Shown: positions 17,930 through 26,320, numbered from the stretch's first letter. The stretch: DNA of 64,000 nucleotides from UBA4416 sp020846025 (GCA_963169295.1 CAUJDD010000079.1:1-64000), one strand, 5' to 3'. Numbers and translations: made by a program. Notes: generated from the letters alone by a model not told the origin.

Positions 17930-18215
17930 AGACCTAGATCCAATATTACATTCTCAATTAAGACTTGCTATAATATCTCTATTAGTATCTGTAAAAGAAG
18001 CAGAGTTTAATTATTTAAAAGCTAAAACAAGTGCAAGTTCTGGTAATTTGAGTGTTCAAATACAAAAACTTAAAGAAGTTGGGTATATTGATATTGAAAA
18101 AAAATTCAAAGACAACTATCCTTTAACAATTTGTAAAATAACGAAAGAAGGTATTAAAGCTTTTGATAAGTATGTGAAAGAAATTCAAAACTATATAAAC
18201 TTAAAAATCAAATAA
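17922..18215 (+). CDS. Winged-helix transcriptional regulator
   Basis: 97 residues, a compact single DNA-binding domain. It opens with DPILHSQLRLAIISLLVSVKE, then a helix-turn-helix (EFNYLKAKTSASSGNLSVQIQKLKEVGYI) with the wing at IEKKFKDNYPLTICKITKEG and a final amphipathic helix (FDKYVKEIQNYINLK). The shape fits the small MarR/PadR-like 'transcriptional regulator' family with a DNA-binding fold and no ligand domain. Sandwiched between two membrane-protein genes in one operon, it probably regulates that operon or its targets, but the signal is unknown. Confidence 0.85.
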   Translation: MFKDLDPILHSQLRLAIISLLVSVKEAEFNYLKAKTSASSGNLSVQIQKLKEVGYIDIEKKFKDNYPLTICKITKEGIKAFDKYVKEIQNYINLKIK

Positions 18216-18216
18216 A

Positions 18217-18504
18217 ATGGAAACAAAAGAAGAATTAAACGAAAGACTATTATGGTCAATAGCTAAAAAACGTGCAAAATTCAAAAAAAGTTTGATTACT
18301 TACTTAATCATAAACTCGTTTTTTTGGATTATATGGCTTATCAGTGGAGATTCATATAATTACACTTCTATTCCATGGCCAGCTTGGTCGTGTTTAGGTT
18401 GGGGCATTGGAGTAGCATTTCAATATGCAGACGCTTATCTTTTCCATGACAAAATAGATAGTATTCAAAAGGAATATGAAAAATTGAAAAATAAAGGAGA
18501 GTAA
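18217..18504 (+). CDS. 2TM domain protein
   Basis: 95 residues. A charged N-terminus (ERLLWSIAKKRAKFKKSL) is followed by two hydrophobic segments (LITYLIINSFFWIIWLISG and WSCLGWGIGVAFQYADAYLF) and a short coiled tail (DKIDSIQKEYEKLKNKGE). This is the 2TM arrangement that in Bacteroidota is often found next to histidine kinases or small winged-helix regulators. It starts one base after the regulator's stop. Likely an inner-membrane accessory or sensor part; the actual role is unknown. Confidence 0.85.
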   Translation: METKEELNERLLWSIAKKRAKFKKSLITYLIINSFFWIIWLISGDSYNYTSIPWPAWSCLGWGIGVAFQYADAYLFHDKIDSIQKEYEKLKNKGE

Positions 18505-18585
18505 AATTTGATACACAGCTCCTGAAATTCTATCTATATTATTGATTTGAATTCTGTAAGACATAATAATGATTCAAGAAAAATA

Positions 18586-18620
18586 AAAATGGCTACCTCA
18601 AAAGTGAGATAGCCATTTTT
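18586..18620. terminator. Bidirectional terminator
   Basis: AAAATGGCTACCTC pairs with GAGATAGCCATTTT (one mismatch) around a 6-base loop, with A and T runs on either side. It separates the convergent 2TM gene and glutamate dehydrogenase gene and can serve both. Confidence 0.88.
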
Positions 18621-18639
18621 AATGTGATTTTAAAAAATC

Positions 18640-19911
18640 TTAGTAATTACCTTTTAAGGTTACACCTTGTCCGATTTTTTGTAAAGCAGTAATATAAGCT
18701 GCAATGCGCATGGATGTTTTAAACTCTGCAGCATTATTCCAAACATGAGAAAATGCAATTTCCATTTTCTCATCATGTTTAGTATTAACCTCGTTTTCTG
18801 TCCAATAATAACCAGCCTTATTTTGAACCCACTCAAAATAAGAGACAGTAACACCTCCACTATTTGCTAAAATATCAGGTACTACGATAATTTTTCTTTC
18901 ATTCAATACATGGTCTGCCTCAGGAACTGTTGGACCGTTAGCTCCTTCAACAATTAATTTTGCTTGAATATTATGAGCAATTTCTTCAGTAATTACATTT
19001 TGTAACGCTGCTGGCACTAATACATCACATTTACAGGTTAATAAATCGTTAGCACCAATCTCAGTGCCACCTGTAAATCCTTTTAAAACTCTGCTATTTT
19101 TTGCAGCGAAATCTAAAGCGGCTTTAATATCTATTCCTTTTTCGTTATAAAACGTAGCAGTATGATCTCCTATAGCCACAATTTTAATTCCTTGTTCATG
19201 TAATAAACGAGCAGCATGAGAACCTACATTACCAAAACCTTGAACAGCTGCAGTTACCGATTTTGGATCTAAGTTCATTTTTTTAAGTGCCGCTAATGTA
19301 TTTACCATTACACCACGTCCAGTTGCAGCATCTCTACCTAAAGAGCCACCAACTACAATTGGTTTTCCAGTAATAACACCTGGAGAATCTTCACCTGTTA
19401 CTTTATTAAATTCGTCTAGCATCCATGCCATTTCACGTCCACTTGTTCCCATATCTGGAGCTGGAATATCTTTATTTACACCAAAAACATCCTTCATACT
19501 CTTAGCATACGCACGTGATAATCTTTCTAATTCACCAACACTCATAGAACGTGGGTCGCATTTAATACCACCTTTGGCACCACCATAAGGTAAGTTAGCC
19601 ACCGCACATTTAAAACTCATCCAAGCCGCTAATGCCATCACTTCATCTTGATTTACATCCATAGCATAACGAACTCCACCCTTGCTTGGGCCTAATATGG
19701 TTGAGTGAACAACACGATATCCTTCAAATACTTGAACTTTACCATTATCCATCATAATTGGTAAACTCACTTTTACTTGTTTCATTGGGTTACGTAAAAT
19801 CGTAGCCACATCTTCCGATAAGTTCATCAATTTAGCTGCTACATCTAAGCGTGCTAATACAGCATCAAACATCGATTCGTGTGCTTGTGCTTTTGCGGTT
19901 TGGGTTGACAT
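18640..19911 (-). CDS. Glu/Leu/Phe/Val-type dehydrogenase (glutamate dehydrogenase)
   Basis: 423 residues, the size of NAD-type hexameric glutamate dehydrogenases. It interconverts glutamate and 2-oxoglutarate plus ammonia. The substrate domain has KGGVRY (78-82), the substrate-binding Lys101 (MSFKCAV) and the catalytic Lys113 in YGGAKGG, then PAPDMGTSGREMAWM. The Rossmann nucleotide fold carries AAVQGFGNVGSHAARLL. The end has VVPDILANSGGVTVSYFEWVQN, a signature of glutamate rather than leucine dehydrogenase. It is monocistronic, with a promoter at 19944-19974 and a terminator. Sequence alone does not settle NAD versus NADP preference, so no symbol is given. Confidence 0.93.
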   Translation of the reverse strand: MSTQTAKAQAHESMFDAVLARLDVAAKLMNLSEDVATILRNPMKQVKVSLPIMMDNGKVQVFEGYRVVHSTILGPSKGGVRYAMDVNQDEVMALAAWMSFKCAVANLPYGGAKGGIKCDPRSMSVGELERLSRAYAKSMKDVFGVNKDIPAPDMGTSGREMAWMLDEFNKVTGEDSPGVITGKPIVVGGSLGRDAATGRGVMVNTLAALKKMNLDPKSVTAAVQGFGNVGSHAARLLHEQGIKIVAIGDHTATFYNEKGIDIKAALDFAAKNSRVLKGFTGGTEIGANDLLTCKCDVLVPAALQNVITEEIAHNIQAKLIVEGANGPTVPEADHVLNERKIIVVPDILANSGGVTVSYFEWVQNKAGYYWTENEVNTKHDEKMEIAFSHVWNNAAEFKTSMRIAAYITALQKIGQGVTLKGNY

Positions 19912-19943
19912 AATTTCTATTTTTTTTATTTTAAATTATCTAA

Positions 19944-19974
19944 CAAAGGTAATAATAAAAGATAGGTTTGCAAG
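19944..19974 (-). promoter_or_regulatory. Glutamate dehydrogenase promoter
   Basis: On the minus strand CTTG at 19974-19971, a 19-base spacer, then TACCTTTG at 19951-19944. The leader to the ATG at 19911 would be about 26 bases. Confidence 0.65.
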
Positions 19975-20077
19975 GTTTATAAACATGATAAAAGACATTT
20001 ACATCTTTTAACTTCTTATCAAAATTATATCCGAAATAAACATAGTTCTGTCGATTAAAACACCCAAATTATATAAA

Positions 20078-20914
20078 TTATTTGAAAAGAGTGAGGTATA
20101 AATAAATAAAAGGCGACACAAATAATAAACTATCAAAACGGTCTAAAATACCGCCATGTCCTGGCATTATTTTTCCTGAATCTTTAACCCCTGCTTGCCT
20201 TTTAAACATTGACTCCACTAAATCTCCAACTGTTCCAAATACAGATACAAGCATTGCAATAACTATCCAATGAACCAATTCCAATTCATCAATCCATTGA
20301 GCTATCAAAAACGAAGCGCCAATGGTTAAAATTGCTGCGCCAACTGTGCCTTCCCATGTTTTTTTCGGAGATATACGTTCAAATAGTTTATGCTTACCAA
20401 AAAAACTACCTACTAAATATGCACACACATCATTAGTCCAAATTAATAAAATAATACCTAATACATAATGTGGGTTATAGTTTATTTGACTAGTTATATT
20501 TACATCAGCAATTTTATTTAATAATACAAAAGGAACTACTGCATACATAACGCCAGTAATGGTGTATGAAATATTTTTAAACGAATATTCACTGGTATCA
20601 AATAAAGCCCGAATAAATACAAGAAAAACACACACTATAATACCAGCCAACAAACTAGAAGTAGATAGAAGTGTATGGTAACTTAAAAGATTAGAAATAT
20701 AAACGAACAGCGCAATTAAATATCCTAACCATTTATAGGGTTTTGCACCTACCCACTCTGTTAAAATATAAAACTCATATAATCCCCAAATAGAAATAAT
20801 AAGAAATAATATTGTAAATGAAAGCGTATGAAATAAAATACAGCTTAATAAGACGGCTACAAATATTGCTGCCGTTATCGTTCGCGTGGTAAATGTTTTA
20901 ACATCAAATGCCAT
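20078..20914 (-). CDS. cdsA: Phosphatidate cytidylyltransferase CdsA
   Basis: 278 residues, polytopic inner-membrane enzyme that makes CDP-diacylglycerol from phosphatidate and CTP for phospholipid synthesis. Seven or eight hydrophobic segments are visible. The family signature is near the C-terminus: KDSGKIMPGHGGILDRFDSL, with the Asp pair that binds Mg2+ and CTP; an earlier conserved part is FFGKHKLFERISPKKTWEG. The start codon is odd: it sits immediately after the T run of a hairpin that ends the upstream gene (20921-20945), leaving no room for a ribosome binding site. Expression may depend on read-through from the 115-residue gene. Confidence 0.95.
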   Translation of the reverse strand: MAFDVKTFTTRTITAAIFVAVLLSCILFHTLSFTILFLIISIWGLYEFYILTEWVGAKPYKWLGYLIALFVYISNLLSYHTLLSTSSLLAGIIVCVFLVFIRALFDTSEYSFKNISYTITGVMYAVVPFVLLNKIADVNITSQINYNPHYVLGIILLIWTNDVCAYLVGSFFGKHKLFERISPKKTWEGTVGAAILTIGASFLIAQWIDELELVHWIVIAMLVSVFGTVGDLVESMFKRQAGVKDSGKIMPGHGGILDRFDSLLFVSPFIYLYLTLFK

Positions 20915-20946
20915 AAAAAAATCCCTCTTGTATTTAAAGAGGGATG
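20914..20946 (-). terminator. Hairpin ending directly at the cdsA start codon
   Basis: On the minus strand ATCCCTCTT and AAGAGGGAT form a perfect 9-bp stem (20921-20929 with 20937-20945), 7-base loop, then a run of seven T that runs straight into ATG of cdsA. It looks like the terminator of the 115-residue gene but could attenuate cdsA expression. Confidence 0.75.
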
Positions 20947-20963
20947 TCTTATATTAGTTTATT

Positions 20964-21311
20964 TTATGCAGTAACCGATAAGGCCTCGTAACACTTTACT
21001 TCACCAGCATCACCTAAGTAATTGGCTTCTATCTTTACCAAACCAATTTGTTTTAATTGATCTCTATTTAAAGGCTTAACAGGAACCCAAGTATCATCTA
21101 TCACCTTTAAATCTACATCTTTTCCTATTAAAATTTGGTTTAATTGTTTTTGGGTTAAAAACACACAACCCTCTCCTTCTTCTTCTTCAGCCGCAATTAA
21201 AACAGTACCTACCACTTTAAGTTTAGGAACTTCTGGTTTGTAGGTAAACGATAATCCTTCTTGAGTATTTTGCTCAATATATTTTATTCCGAGTAAATGA
21301 ATATCCGCCAT
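20964..21311 (-). CDS. Small unknown cytosolic protein upstream of cdsA
   Basis: 115 residues, acidic, no signal peptide or membrane segment. It starts MADIHLLGIKYIEQN and contains VPKLKVVGTVLIAAEEEEGEGCVFLTQKQ with a run of four Glu, then KDVDLKVIDDTWVPVKPLNRDQLKQIGLVKIEA in two parts of beta/alpha character. I do not recognise a family. It lies between two hairpins with nearly the same stem (ATCCCTCT...AGAGGGAT), one on either side. It is upstream of cdsA on the same strand, 49 bases away, so it may share regulation with cdsA. Confidence 0.7.
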   Translation of the reverse strand: MADIHLLGIKYIEQNTQEGLSFTYKPEVPKLKVVGTVLIAAEEEEGEGCVFLTQKQLNQILIGKDVDLKVIDDTWVPVKPLNRDQLKQIGLVKIEANYLGDAGEVKCYEALSVTA

Positions 21312-21350
21312 AATTCAATAAGTATTAATAAGGTTACAATTTTAACGATA

Positions 21351-21383
21351 AAATCCCTCTAATCAAACAAATTAGAGGGATTT
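21351..21383. terminator. Perfect 13-bp hairpin
   Basis: AAATCCCTCTAAT (21351-21363) pairs perfectly with ATTAGAGGGATTT (21371-21383) around a 7-base loop. It sits behind the stop of the M43 protease gene on the minus strand and upstream of the 115-residue gene. The T run after it is short. Its core stem ATCCCTCT/AGAGGGAT is the same as in the hairpin at 20921-20945. Confidence 0.7.
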
Positions 21384-21415
21384 ATTTCAACGATTTTTGA
21401 ATTATGTTAATAATT

Positions 21416-22738
21416 TTATTTAAATATAGTTATCTTTTTAACAGTGCTCATCTCAGAGTTATACACTTTTACCAAATATAATCCATTACTTAAGTTACTT
21501 GTTTTAATGGTATTTTGGAAATCTAATTGAGACAAGGTGCTCACTAATTGACCATTACTATTATAAATATCACACACTAAATTTTGTGGAATTACCTTAG
21601 TTAGATTCAAATAAAAAGTTTCGCCTGCAGGATTAGGATACACAAATACGTAATCACTGAAGTTGTTTTTAATCTCTGGTAAGCCAACTGTAGAACAACC
21701 TACAGGAGAAGCGGCTAATGATATTCGTGCAGGATCGGTGTTAATATACGAGTACATCCTTGCTTTTTGTCCCTTAGTAAACATGGCCATACATGAATCA
21801 GAAGAGTAATCCATATAATTTTCTACCATATCAGGTGGGTCAATTGTTCCCCAAAAACTTGACTCATTGGAACAAGAATTAATTGTAAAGTTACAATCTG
21901 TTTGCGACTTAGCAGCCTGATTTGGAGTATCATCTACAAAATCTGTTGAGTCGCATTGACCACTAGAACCACTATCATCATCAGCCCAAATATGACGCAT
22001 ACCAAAGAAATGGCCTATTTCGTGAACCGCAGTTTTTCCTAAATTACTTGTAGCTACTGCTCCTACTCCATAACCAAAATATTCACTTTGTATAACAACG
22101 CCATCTAAAGCAGGACTTGTACCTGGAAAAGTAGCATACCCCAATACAAACACATTCCCAAAAATACTCATATCACACACCCAAATATTTAAGTATTTAT
22201 CATTAGGCCAAGGATCGTCGCCATTAGTTGAAGAACTTTTTACTTTATCCATATTTAAGATTGGATCAAATCCCGCATTAGAAGGTGCAGATTTTCTAAC
22301 TATACCCGTTGTTGGATTTCCAAGTGGATCAGTTGCTGCTAAGCAGAATTGAATTTCAATATCAGCACCTAAAGAATCAAATTCAGATCGAACATGAGCA
22401 TAATTTGAATTTAATTTTCTATAACATTCATTTAAGATGCTAATTTGTCTTACAATTTGAGTATCAGGAATATTTTGTACAGTATTTTTATAAACCACAT
22501 GCACTACCACAGGAATTGTGATAACAGTGTTTTGCTGTTTTAATGCATTAGCTTTGTTTATAGGATTGGCCAACCAATTTTTGGCTAATAAATCTGCCTG
22601 CACTAACATTGATTTACTTTGGGCATTTTGTAATTGTAAATGATAGGCTGGCATTGTGGCACATTTATCTATGTTCTGCGCTTTTAAAATTAAAAACGCA
22701 CTCATAAAAGTTGCTGAGAAAAGTAATTTTTTAATCAT
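21416..22738 (-). CDS. Secreted pappalysin-like (M43) zinc metalloprotease with T9SS type A sorting domain
   Basis: 440 residues. Signal peptide about 1-20 (LILKAQ). The catalytic domain has the full metzincin zinc motif HEIGHFFGMRH (H-E-x-x-H-x-x-G-x-x-H) and a Met-turn at NYMDYSSDSCMAMF. Cys residues in QCDSTDF, TDCNF and NSCSNES are positioned like the pappalysin disulfides. FVDDTPNQ before the Met-turn is typical of M43 enzymes. The final ~75 residues are a type A sorting domain (VYPNPAGETFYLNL, NGQLVSTL, LSNGLYLVKVY, KKITIFK). Predicted function is extracellular proteolysis after export through Sec and T9SS. It is probably monocistronic, ending at the hairpin at 21351-21383. Confidence 0.93.
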   Translation of the reverse strand: MIKKLLFSATFMSAFLILKAQNIDKCATMPAYHLQLQNAQSKSMLVQADLLAKNWLANPINKANALKQQNTVITIPVVVHVVYKNTVQNIPDTQIVRQISILNECYRKLNSNYAHVRSEFDSLGADIEIQFCLAATDPLGNPTTGIVRKSAPSNAGFDPILNMDKVKSSSTNGDDPWPNDKYLNIWVCDMSIFGNVFVLGYATFPGTSPALDGVVIQSEYFGYGVGAVATSNLGKTAVHEIGHFFGMRHIWADDDSGSSGQCDSTDFVDDTPNQAAKSQTDCNFTINSCSNESSFWGTIDPPDMVENYMDYSSDSCMAMFTKGQKARMYSYINTDPARISLAASPVGCSTVGLPEIKNNFSDYVFVYPNPAGETFYLNLTKVIPQNLVCDIYNSNGQLVSTLSQLDFQNTIKTSNLSNGLYLVKVYNSEMSTVKKITIFK

Positions 22739-22842
22739 AGTTTCAATTTTTTCGGTTGCGTATAAAGATACGTAATTAAACGTAAAATTACCTTAAGAAA
22801 AATTACTGCAGATGATAAAAAAATAAGACAGTAGATGGAATG

Positions 22843-23325
22843 TTATGGTACATCTAATTCAGGGGAAGTAACGACATTACTCTTATTTCCAGCAGCATCT
22901 AGTAAATAAAATACATACTTAACTTTTTTAACTTGACTAGTGTGCCGGTATTGTTGCAATTTTACACTAATTTCTCCACTAATTGGTTTCCCTTTATATG
23001 AATCAGTTGGTGCCTTTACAATATAGCCGACCCTAAGTGTATCATTATTATTCCAATTATAATACGCTGTATATTTATCCGATATGGTGTCAAAATAATA
23101 ATAAGTGTACCAAAATGTTTTAGTCGTGTCATCTTGTCCAACACCAATATCGCCATTGCCATCAGTAAACTTAGCTACCAACACTCCTGAATCGCCGGTA
23201 TATGGCATAAAATCTTTATATTCAACTTCAGGAACTTCTGAATACGTTTTTTTCTTTACGCAAGCATAAAACAAACCACTTACAAATAACAAGAAAAATA
23301 AATATTTAAAAAAAAGAGACTTCAT
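22843..23325 (-). CDS. Putative lipoprotein
   Basis: 160 residues. The N-terminus (MKSLFFKYLFFLLFVSGLFYAC) is a lipoprotein signal peptide with the modified Cys after LFYA, so it is probably anchored in the outer or inner membrane. The mature part is beta-rich with GDSGVLVAKFTDGNGDIG near the front, a calcium-loop-like stretch also common in Bacteroidota outer-membrane lipoproteins, then LQQYRHTSQVKKVKYVFYLLDAAGNKSN. No enzymatic motif. It is divergent from the LuxE-like gene, with 44 bases between their starts. Function unknown. Confidence 0.8.
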   Translation of the reverse strand: MKSLFFKYLFFLLFVSGLFYACVKKKTYSEVPEVEYKDFMPYTGDSGVLVAKFTDGNGDIGVGQDDTTKTFWYTYYYFDTISDKYTAYYNWNNNDTLRVGYIVKAPTDSYKGKPISGEISVKLQQYRHTSQVKKVKYVFYLLDAAGNKSNVVTSPELDVP

Positions 23326-23369
23326 TAATATTTCAGCATAAATTTACAAAAAATAATTTAAACTCATAG

Positions 23370-24374
23370 TTGCCTAGTCTTAAAAACATACAAAATCAAG
23401 TATTTAATCTCCATTTTAACTCAACAGACGATGAGTTTAATGCTATTTGTTTGGATGTTTTTCAGTATCAAATTCAACACAACTTAGTTTACAAACAATA
23501 CATAACTAATTTAAAAACAGATATTAATAAGGTTTCACACTACCATCAAATTCCGTTTTTACCAATTGAGTTTTTTAAAACACAATGCGTAGTAAGTTCA
23601 GAGACATTAAATAATACTACCTGTTTTACAAGCAGTGGTACTACTGGGCAGCAAGTTTCTAAACATTATGTAACTGATATACAACTTTACGAAACCTCCT
23701 TTTTAAAAGGATTTGAATTATTTTATAGCGACCCTCATCAATATTGTATTTTAGCTTTATTACCAAGCTATTTAGAGCGCGAAGGTTCGTCTTTAGTTTA
23801 TATGTGCGATAAACTAATTCAGAAATCCAAACATCCCATGAGTGGCTTTTATTTGCACAATATTGATGAATTGATTAAAACCATTGAAATTTTAAAAAGC
23901 ACTCCCCAAAAAGTTTTAATAATAGGTGTGAGTTATGCCTTATTAGACCTAGCTGAACGTGGCGTTTCTCTAAATCATCAATTTATAGTAATGGAAACGG
24001 GTGGCATGAAGGGCAAAAGGAAAGAATTATTAAAAGAAGAACTCCATCAGATTTTAAAAGAGAAATTAGAAGTAACTTCTATTCATAGCGAATATGGCAT
24101 GACAGAGCTTTTGTCTCAGGCTTATTCAAAAAAAAATGGATTATTTGAAACACCCCCTTGGATGAAAATATTAATTAGAGATGTTTATGATCCTAAAACA
24201 ATTGTAAATACTAATAAAAGTGGAGGAATAAATGTCATTGATTTGGCAAATCTAAATTCTATTTCATTTATTGAAACTAAAGACTTGGGAAGAACTCTAC
24301 CCAACAATCAATTTGAAATACTAGGTAGATTTGATAATAGCGATATAAGAGGTTGTAACTTAATGATTCAATAA
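23370..24374 (+). CDS. LuxE/PaaK-like acyl-adenylating protein
   Basis: 334 residues, shorter than full ANL ligases and matching the LuxE acyl-protein synthetase family, which adenylates a carboxylic acid and transfers it to a thiol. The phosphate-binding loop is TSSGTTGQQVSKH, and EYGMTELLSQAY is the conserved aromatic/Glu motif that contacts adenine and Mg-ATP. A hinge-like segment TKDLGR precedes the C-terminus. No ATG fits: the frame has a stop at 23367-23369 followed at once by TTG, so TTG is the likely start. No luciferase or reductase genes are nearby. In Bacteroidota such stand-alone genes are of unknown substrate. Confidence 0.82.
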   Translation: MPSLKNIQNQVFNLHFNSTDDEFNAICLDVFQYQIQHNLVYKQYITNLKTDINKVSHYHQIPFLPIEFFKTQCVVSSETLNNTTCFTSSGTTGQQVSKHYVTDIQLYETSFLKGFELFYSDPHQYCILALLPSYLEREGSSLVYMCDKLIQKSKHPMSGFYLHNIDELIKTIEILKSTPQKVLIIGVSYALLDLAERGVSLNHQFIVMETGGMKGKRKELLKEELHQILKEKLEVTSIHSEYGMTELLSQAYSKKNGLFETPPWMKILIRDVYDPKTIVNTNKSGGINVIDLANLNSISFIETKDLGRTLPNNQFEILGRFDNSDIRGCNLMIQ

Positions 24375-24376
24375 AA

Positions 24377-24721
24377 ATGAGTAATATCCAAACGAACGAT
24401 TTTTTTGATCAAGTATATCAAGTAGTGAGATTAATTCCTAAAGGAAGAGTAACAAGTTATGGCGCTATTGCTAATTACTTGGGAGCTAAAAAATCATCGC
24501 GCTTAGTTGGGTATGCCATGAATGCTGCTCATACTCAAAAAAAGACTGTACCAGCACATCGTGTTGTAAATAGAAATGGAGAGCTTACTGGAAAACATCA
24601 TTTTAAAACACCATTTGAAATGCAAGAACTTTTAGAGAAAGAGAAAATAGAAATTAAAAATGATAGAATTGTTGATTTTAAAAAATACTTTTGGAATCCA
24701 ACAGTAGAATTAGCATTATAA
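24377..24721 (+). CDS. Alkyltransferase-like protein (MGMT family without catalytic Cys)
   Basis: 114 residues, only the DNA-binding C-terminal domain of O6-methylguanine-DNA methyltransferase. The helix-turn-helix part is VRLIPKGRVTSYGAIANYLG, with the finger Arg at RLVGYAMNA. The active-site motif PCHR is replaced by VPAHRVV, with Ala60 where the alkyl-accepting Cys should be. Such alkyltransferase-like (ATL) proteins bind alkylated guanine and hand it to nucleotide excision repair. It follows the LuxE-like gene by two bases, so the two are probably one transcript. The pairing itself has no obvious functional logic. Confidence 0.9.
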   Translation: MSNIQTNDFFDQVYQVVRLIPKGRVTSYGAIANYLGAKKSSRLVGYAMNAAHTQKKTVPAHRVVNRNGELTGKHHFKTPFEMQELLEKEKIEIKNDRIVDFKKYFWNPTVELAL

Positions 24722-24736
24722 AAGTGCTAAAATTGA

Positions 24737-24744
24737 TATATTTG
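24737..24744 (+). promoter_or_regulatory. -7 promoter element before the flippase gene
   Basis: TATATTTG matches TAnnTTTG and ends eight bases before the ATG at 24753, so the leader would be very short or absent. No -33 element was seen. Confidence 0.5.
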
Positions 24745-24752
24745 CTCCCTTT

Positions 24753-26303
24753 ATGCAACAAAAGAAATTTGTTAAAAATATTGCCTTTCTCATCATCCTC
24801 AATTTGCTTATTAAGCCATTTTGGCCATTAGGAATTGAACCTGCCGTTCAAAAAGCAGTAGGAAATGTAGCTTATGGTGAATATGCCATTTTATTTAACT
24901 TCTCTTTCTTACTAAATATTATTTTAGATTTTGGAGTAACACAATTTAATAACCGAAATATTGCTCAAAACAATCATCTATTAACCAAGCATTTTAGCAG
25001 TTTATTCTCACTAAAATTGGCATTAGGCGTGGTGTATTTTATAATAACCTTATTACTTGGTTATTTTATTGGCTACGACTATCGTTATATGAAACTATTG
25101 TTTGTATTAACAATCAATCAATTTTTAATTAGTATGATTTTATATCTGCGCTCCAGTTTATTAGGGTTGCATCTATTTAAAACAGACAGCTTTGTTTCGG
25201 TAGCAGATAGAATTATCATGATTGTTATTTGTATTGGTTTGATATTAGGATGGTTCGGAATACAAATAGATATTATGATTTTTGTTTACACTCAAACATT
25301 AGGTTACTTACTTACAGCTATTATTGCTTTTATGACGGTGTATTACAAAACCGAACATTTTACCCTAAAATGGAATTGGCCATTTAGCTTAATGATTCTA
25401 AAACAAAGTTTTCCTTTTGCAATTTTAGTTTTATTAATGACTTTCTATAATCGCTTGGATAGTGTTATGCTAGGATATATTCTTCCACAACAAAACATGT
25501 ATGTGTTTTATTTACTAGAAAAAATAAATGATACGCCTAAACTAATGGCTTATCAGCCCATACATGATATAGTTATTTCATCACAACATCTAGCAGTGAA
25601 TACTGGCGCATATCAAGCTGGAATTTATGCAAAAGCATTTCGTTTATTAGAAGCTGGGAATATGATCTCGTATCTATTTTCTATACAATTAATTCCAATA
25701 TTTAGTAGAATGATTAAATTAAAAGAGAATGTAGAACAACTTGTGAAGTTGTCTTTTATATTATTAGTTACGCCAGCGTTGGTTGTTTCAGTTGGATGTT
25801 TCTTTTATAATCATGAACTGTCTGCTATCATTAATCATGGTGTTACCGATTCAGCAAAAGAATTTAGCATTCTGATGTTATGTTTTACTGCGGTATCAGT
25901 TACATATATTTTTGGAACCTTATTGACAGCTAACGGAAATTTAAAACAATTAAACTCAATGGCAGTTGTTGGAATTTTAATAAACGTGGTGTTAAACTTT
26001 ATTTTAATACCTCATTATAAAGCTTACGGAAGTGCAATATCCAGTTTAGTAACTCAATTTTTTACAGCAGGTATTCAAATTTATTTTGCGTATAAAATAT
26101 TTAAGTTTAAAATAAATACACGCTTAATACTTTCTTTAATAATATATTTAATTGGAATAATTGTTTTTAATTATTTTTCACTCACTTTCACTAACAATTG
26201 GCTAATAAATTTTGCAATCATGGTTGTGTTTTGTGGAATTTGGGCATTCCTTTCAGGATTACTCAGTATCAAATCGATTTTACGTTTTGTAAAATACCAA
26301 TAA
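24753..26303 (+). CDS. Polysaccharide flippase-like membrane protein (MOP superfamily)
   Basis: 516 residues with about twelve to fourteen hydrophobic segments, in the Wzx/PST family of the MOP superfamily. These proteins flip lipid-linked oligosaccharides across the inner membrane. Landmarks are the N-terminal IAFLIILNLLIKPFW, NRLDSVMLGYILP, and YQAGIYAKAFRLLEAGN, and YGSAISSLVTQF near the end. Between MLGYILPQQ and YQAGIY there is an extra segment of about 40 residues (NMYVFYLLEKINDTPKL...HLAVNTGA) that relatives as I know them lack. No glycosyltransferase cluster is nearby, so the substrate is open. Convergent with the MBL gene. Confidence 0.85.
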   Translation: MQQKKFVKNIAFLIILNLLIKPFWPLGIEPAVQKAVGNVAYGEYAILFNFSFLLNIILDFGVTQFNNRNIAQNNHLLTKHFSSLFSLKLALGVVYFIITLLLGYFIGYDYRYMKLLFVLTINQFLISMILYLRSSLLGLHLFKTDSFVSVADRIIMIVICIGLILGWFGIQIDIMIFVYTQTLGYLLTAIIAFMTVYYKTEHFTLKWNWPFSLMILKQSFPFAILVLLMTFYNRLDSVMLGYILPQQNMYVFYLLEKINDTPKLMAYQPIHDIVISSQHLAVNTGAYQAGIYAKAFRLLEAGNMISYLFSIQLIPIFSRMIKLKENVEQLVKLSFILLVTPALVVSVGCFFYNHELSAIINHGVTDSAKEFSILMLCFTAVSVTYIFGTLLTANGNLKQLNSMAVVGILINVVLNFILIPHYKAYGSAISSLVTQFFTAGIQIYFAYKIFKFKINTRLILSLIIYLIGIIVFNYFSLTFTNNWLINFAIMVVFCGIWAFLSGLLSIKSILRFVKYQ

Positions 26304-26320
26304 ACAATACTTACCTTAAT

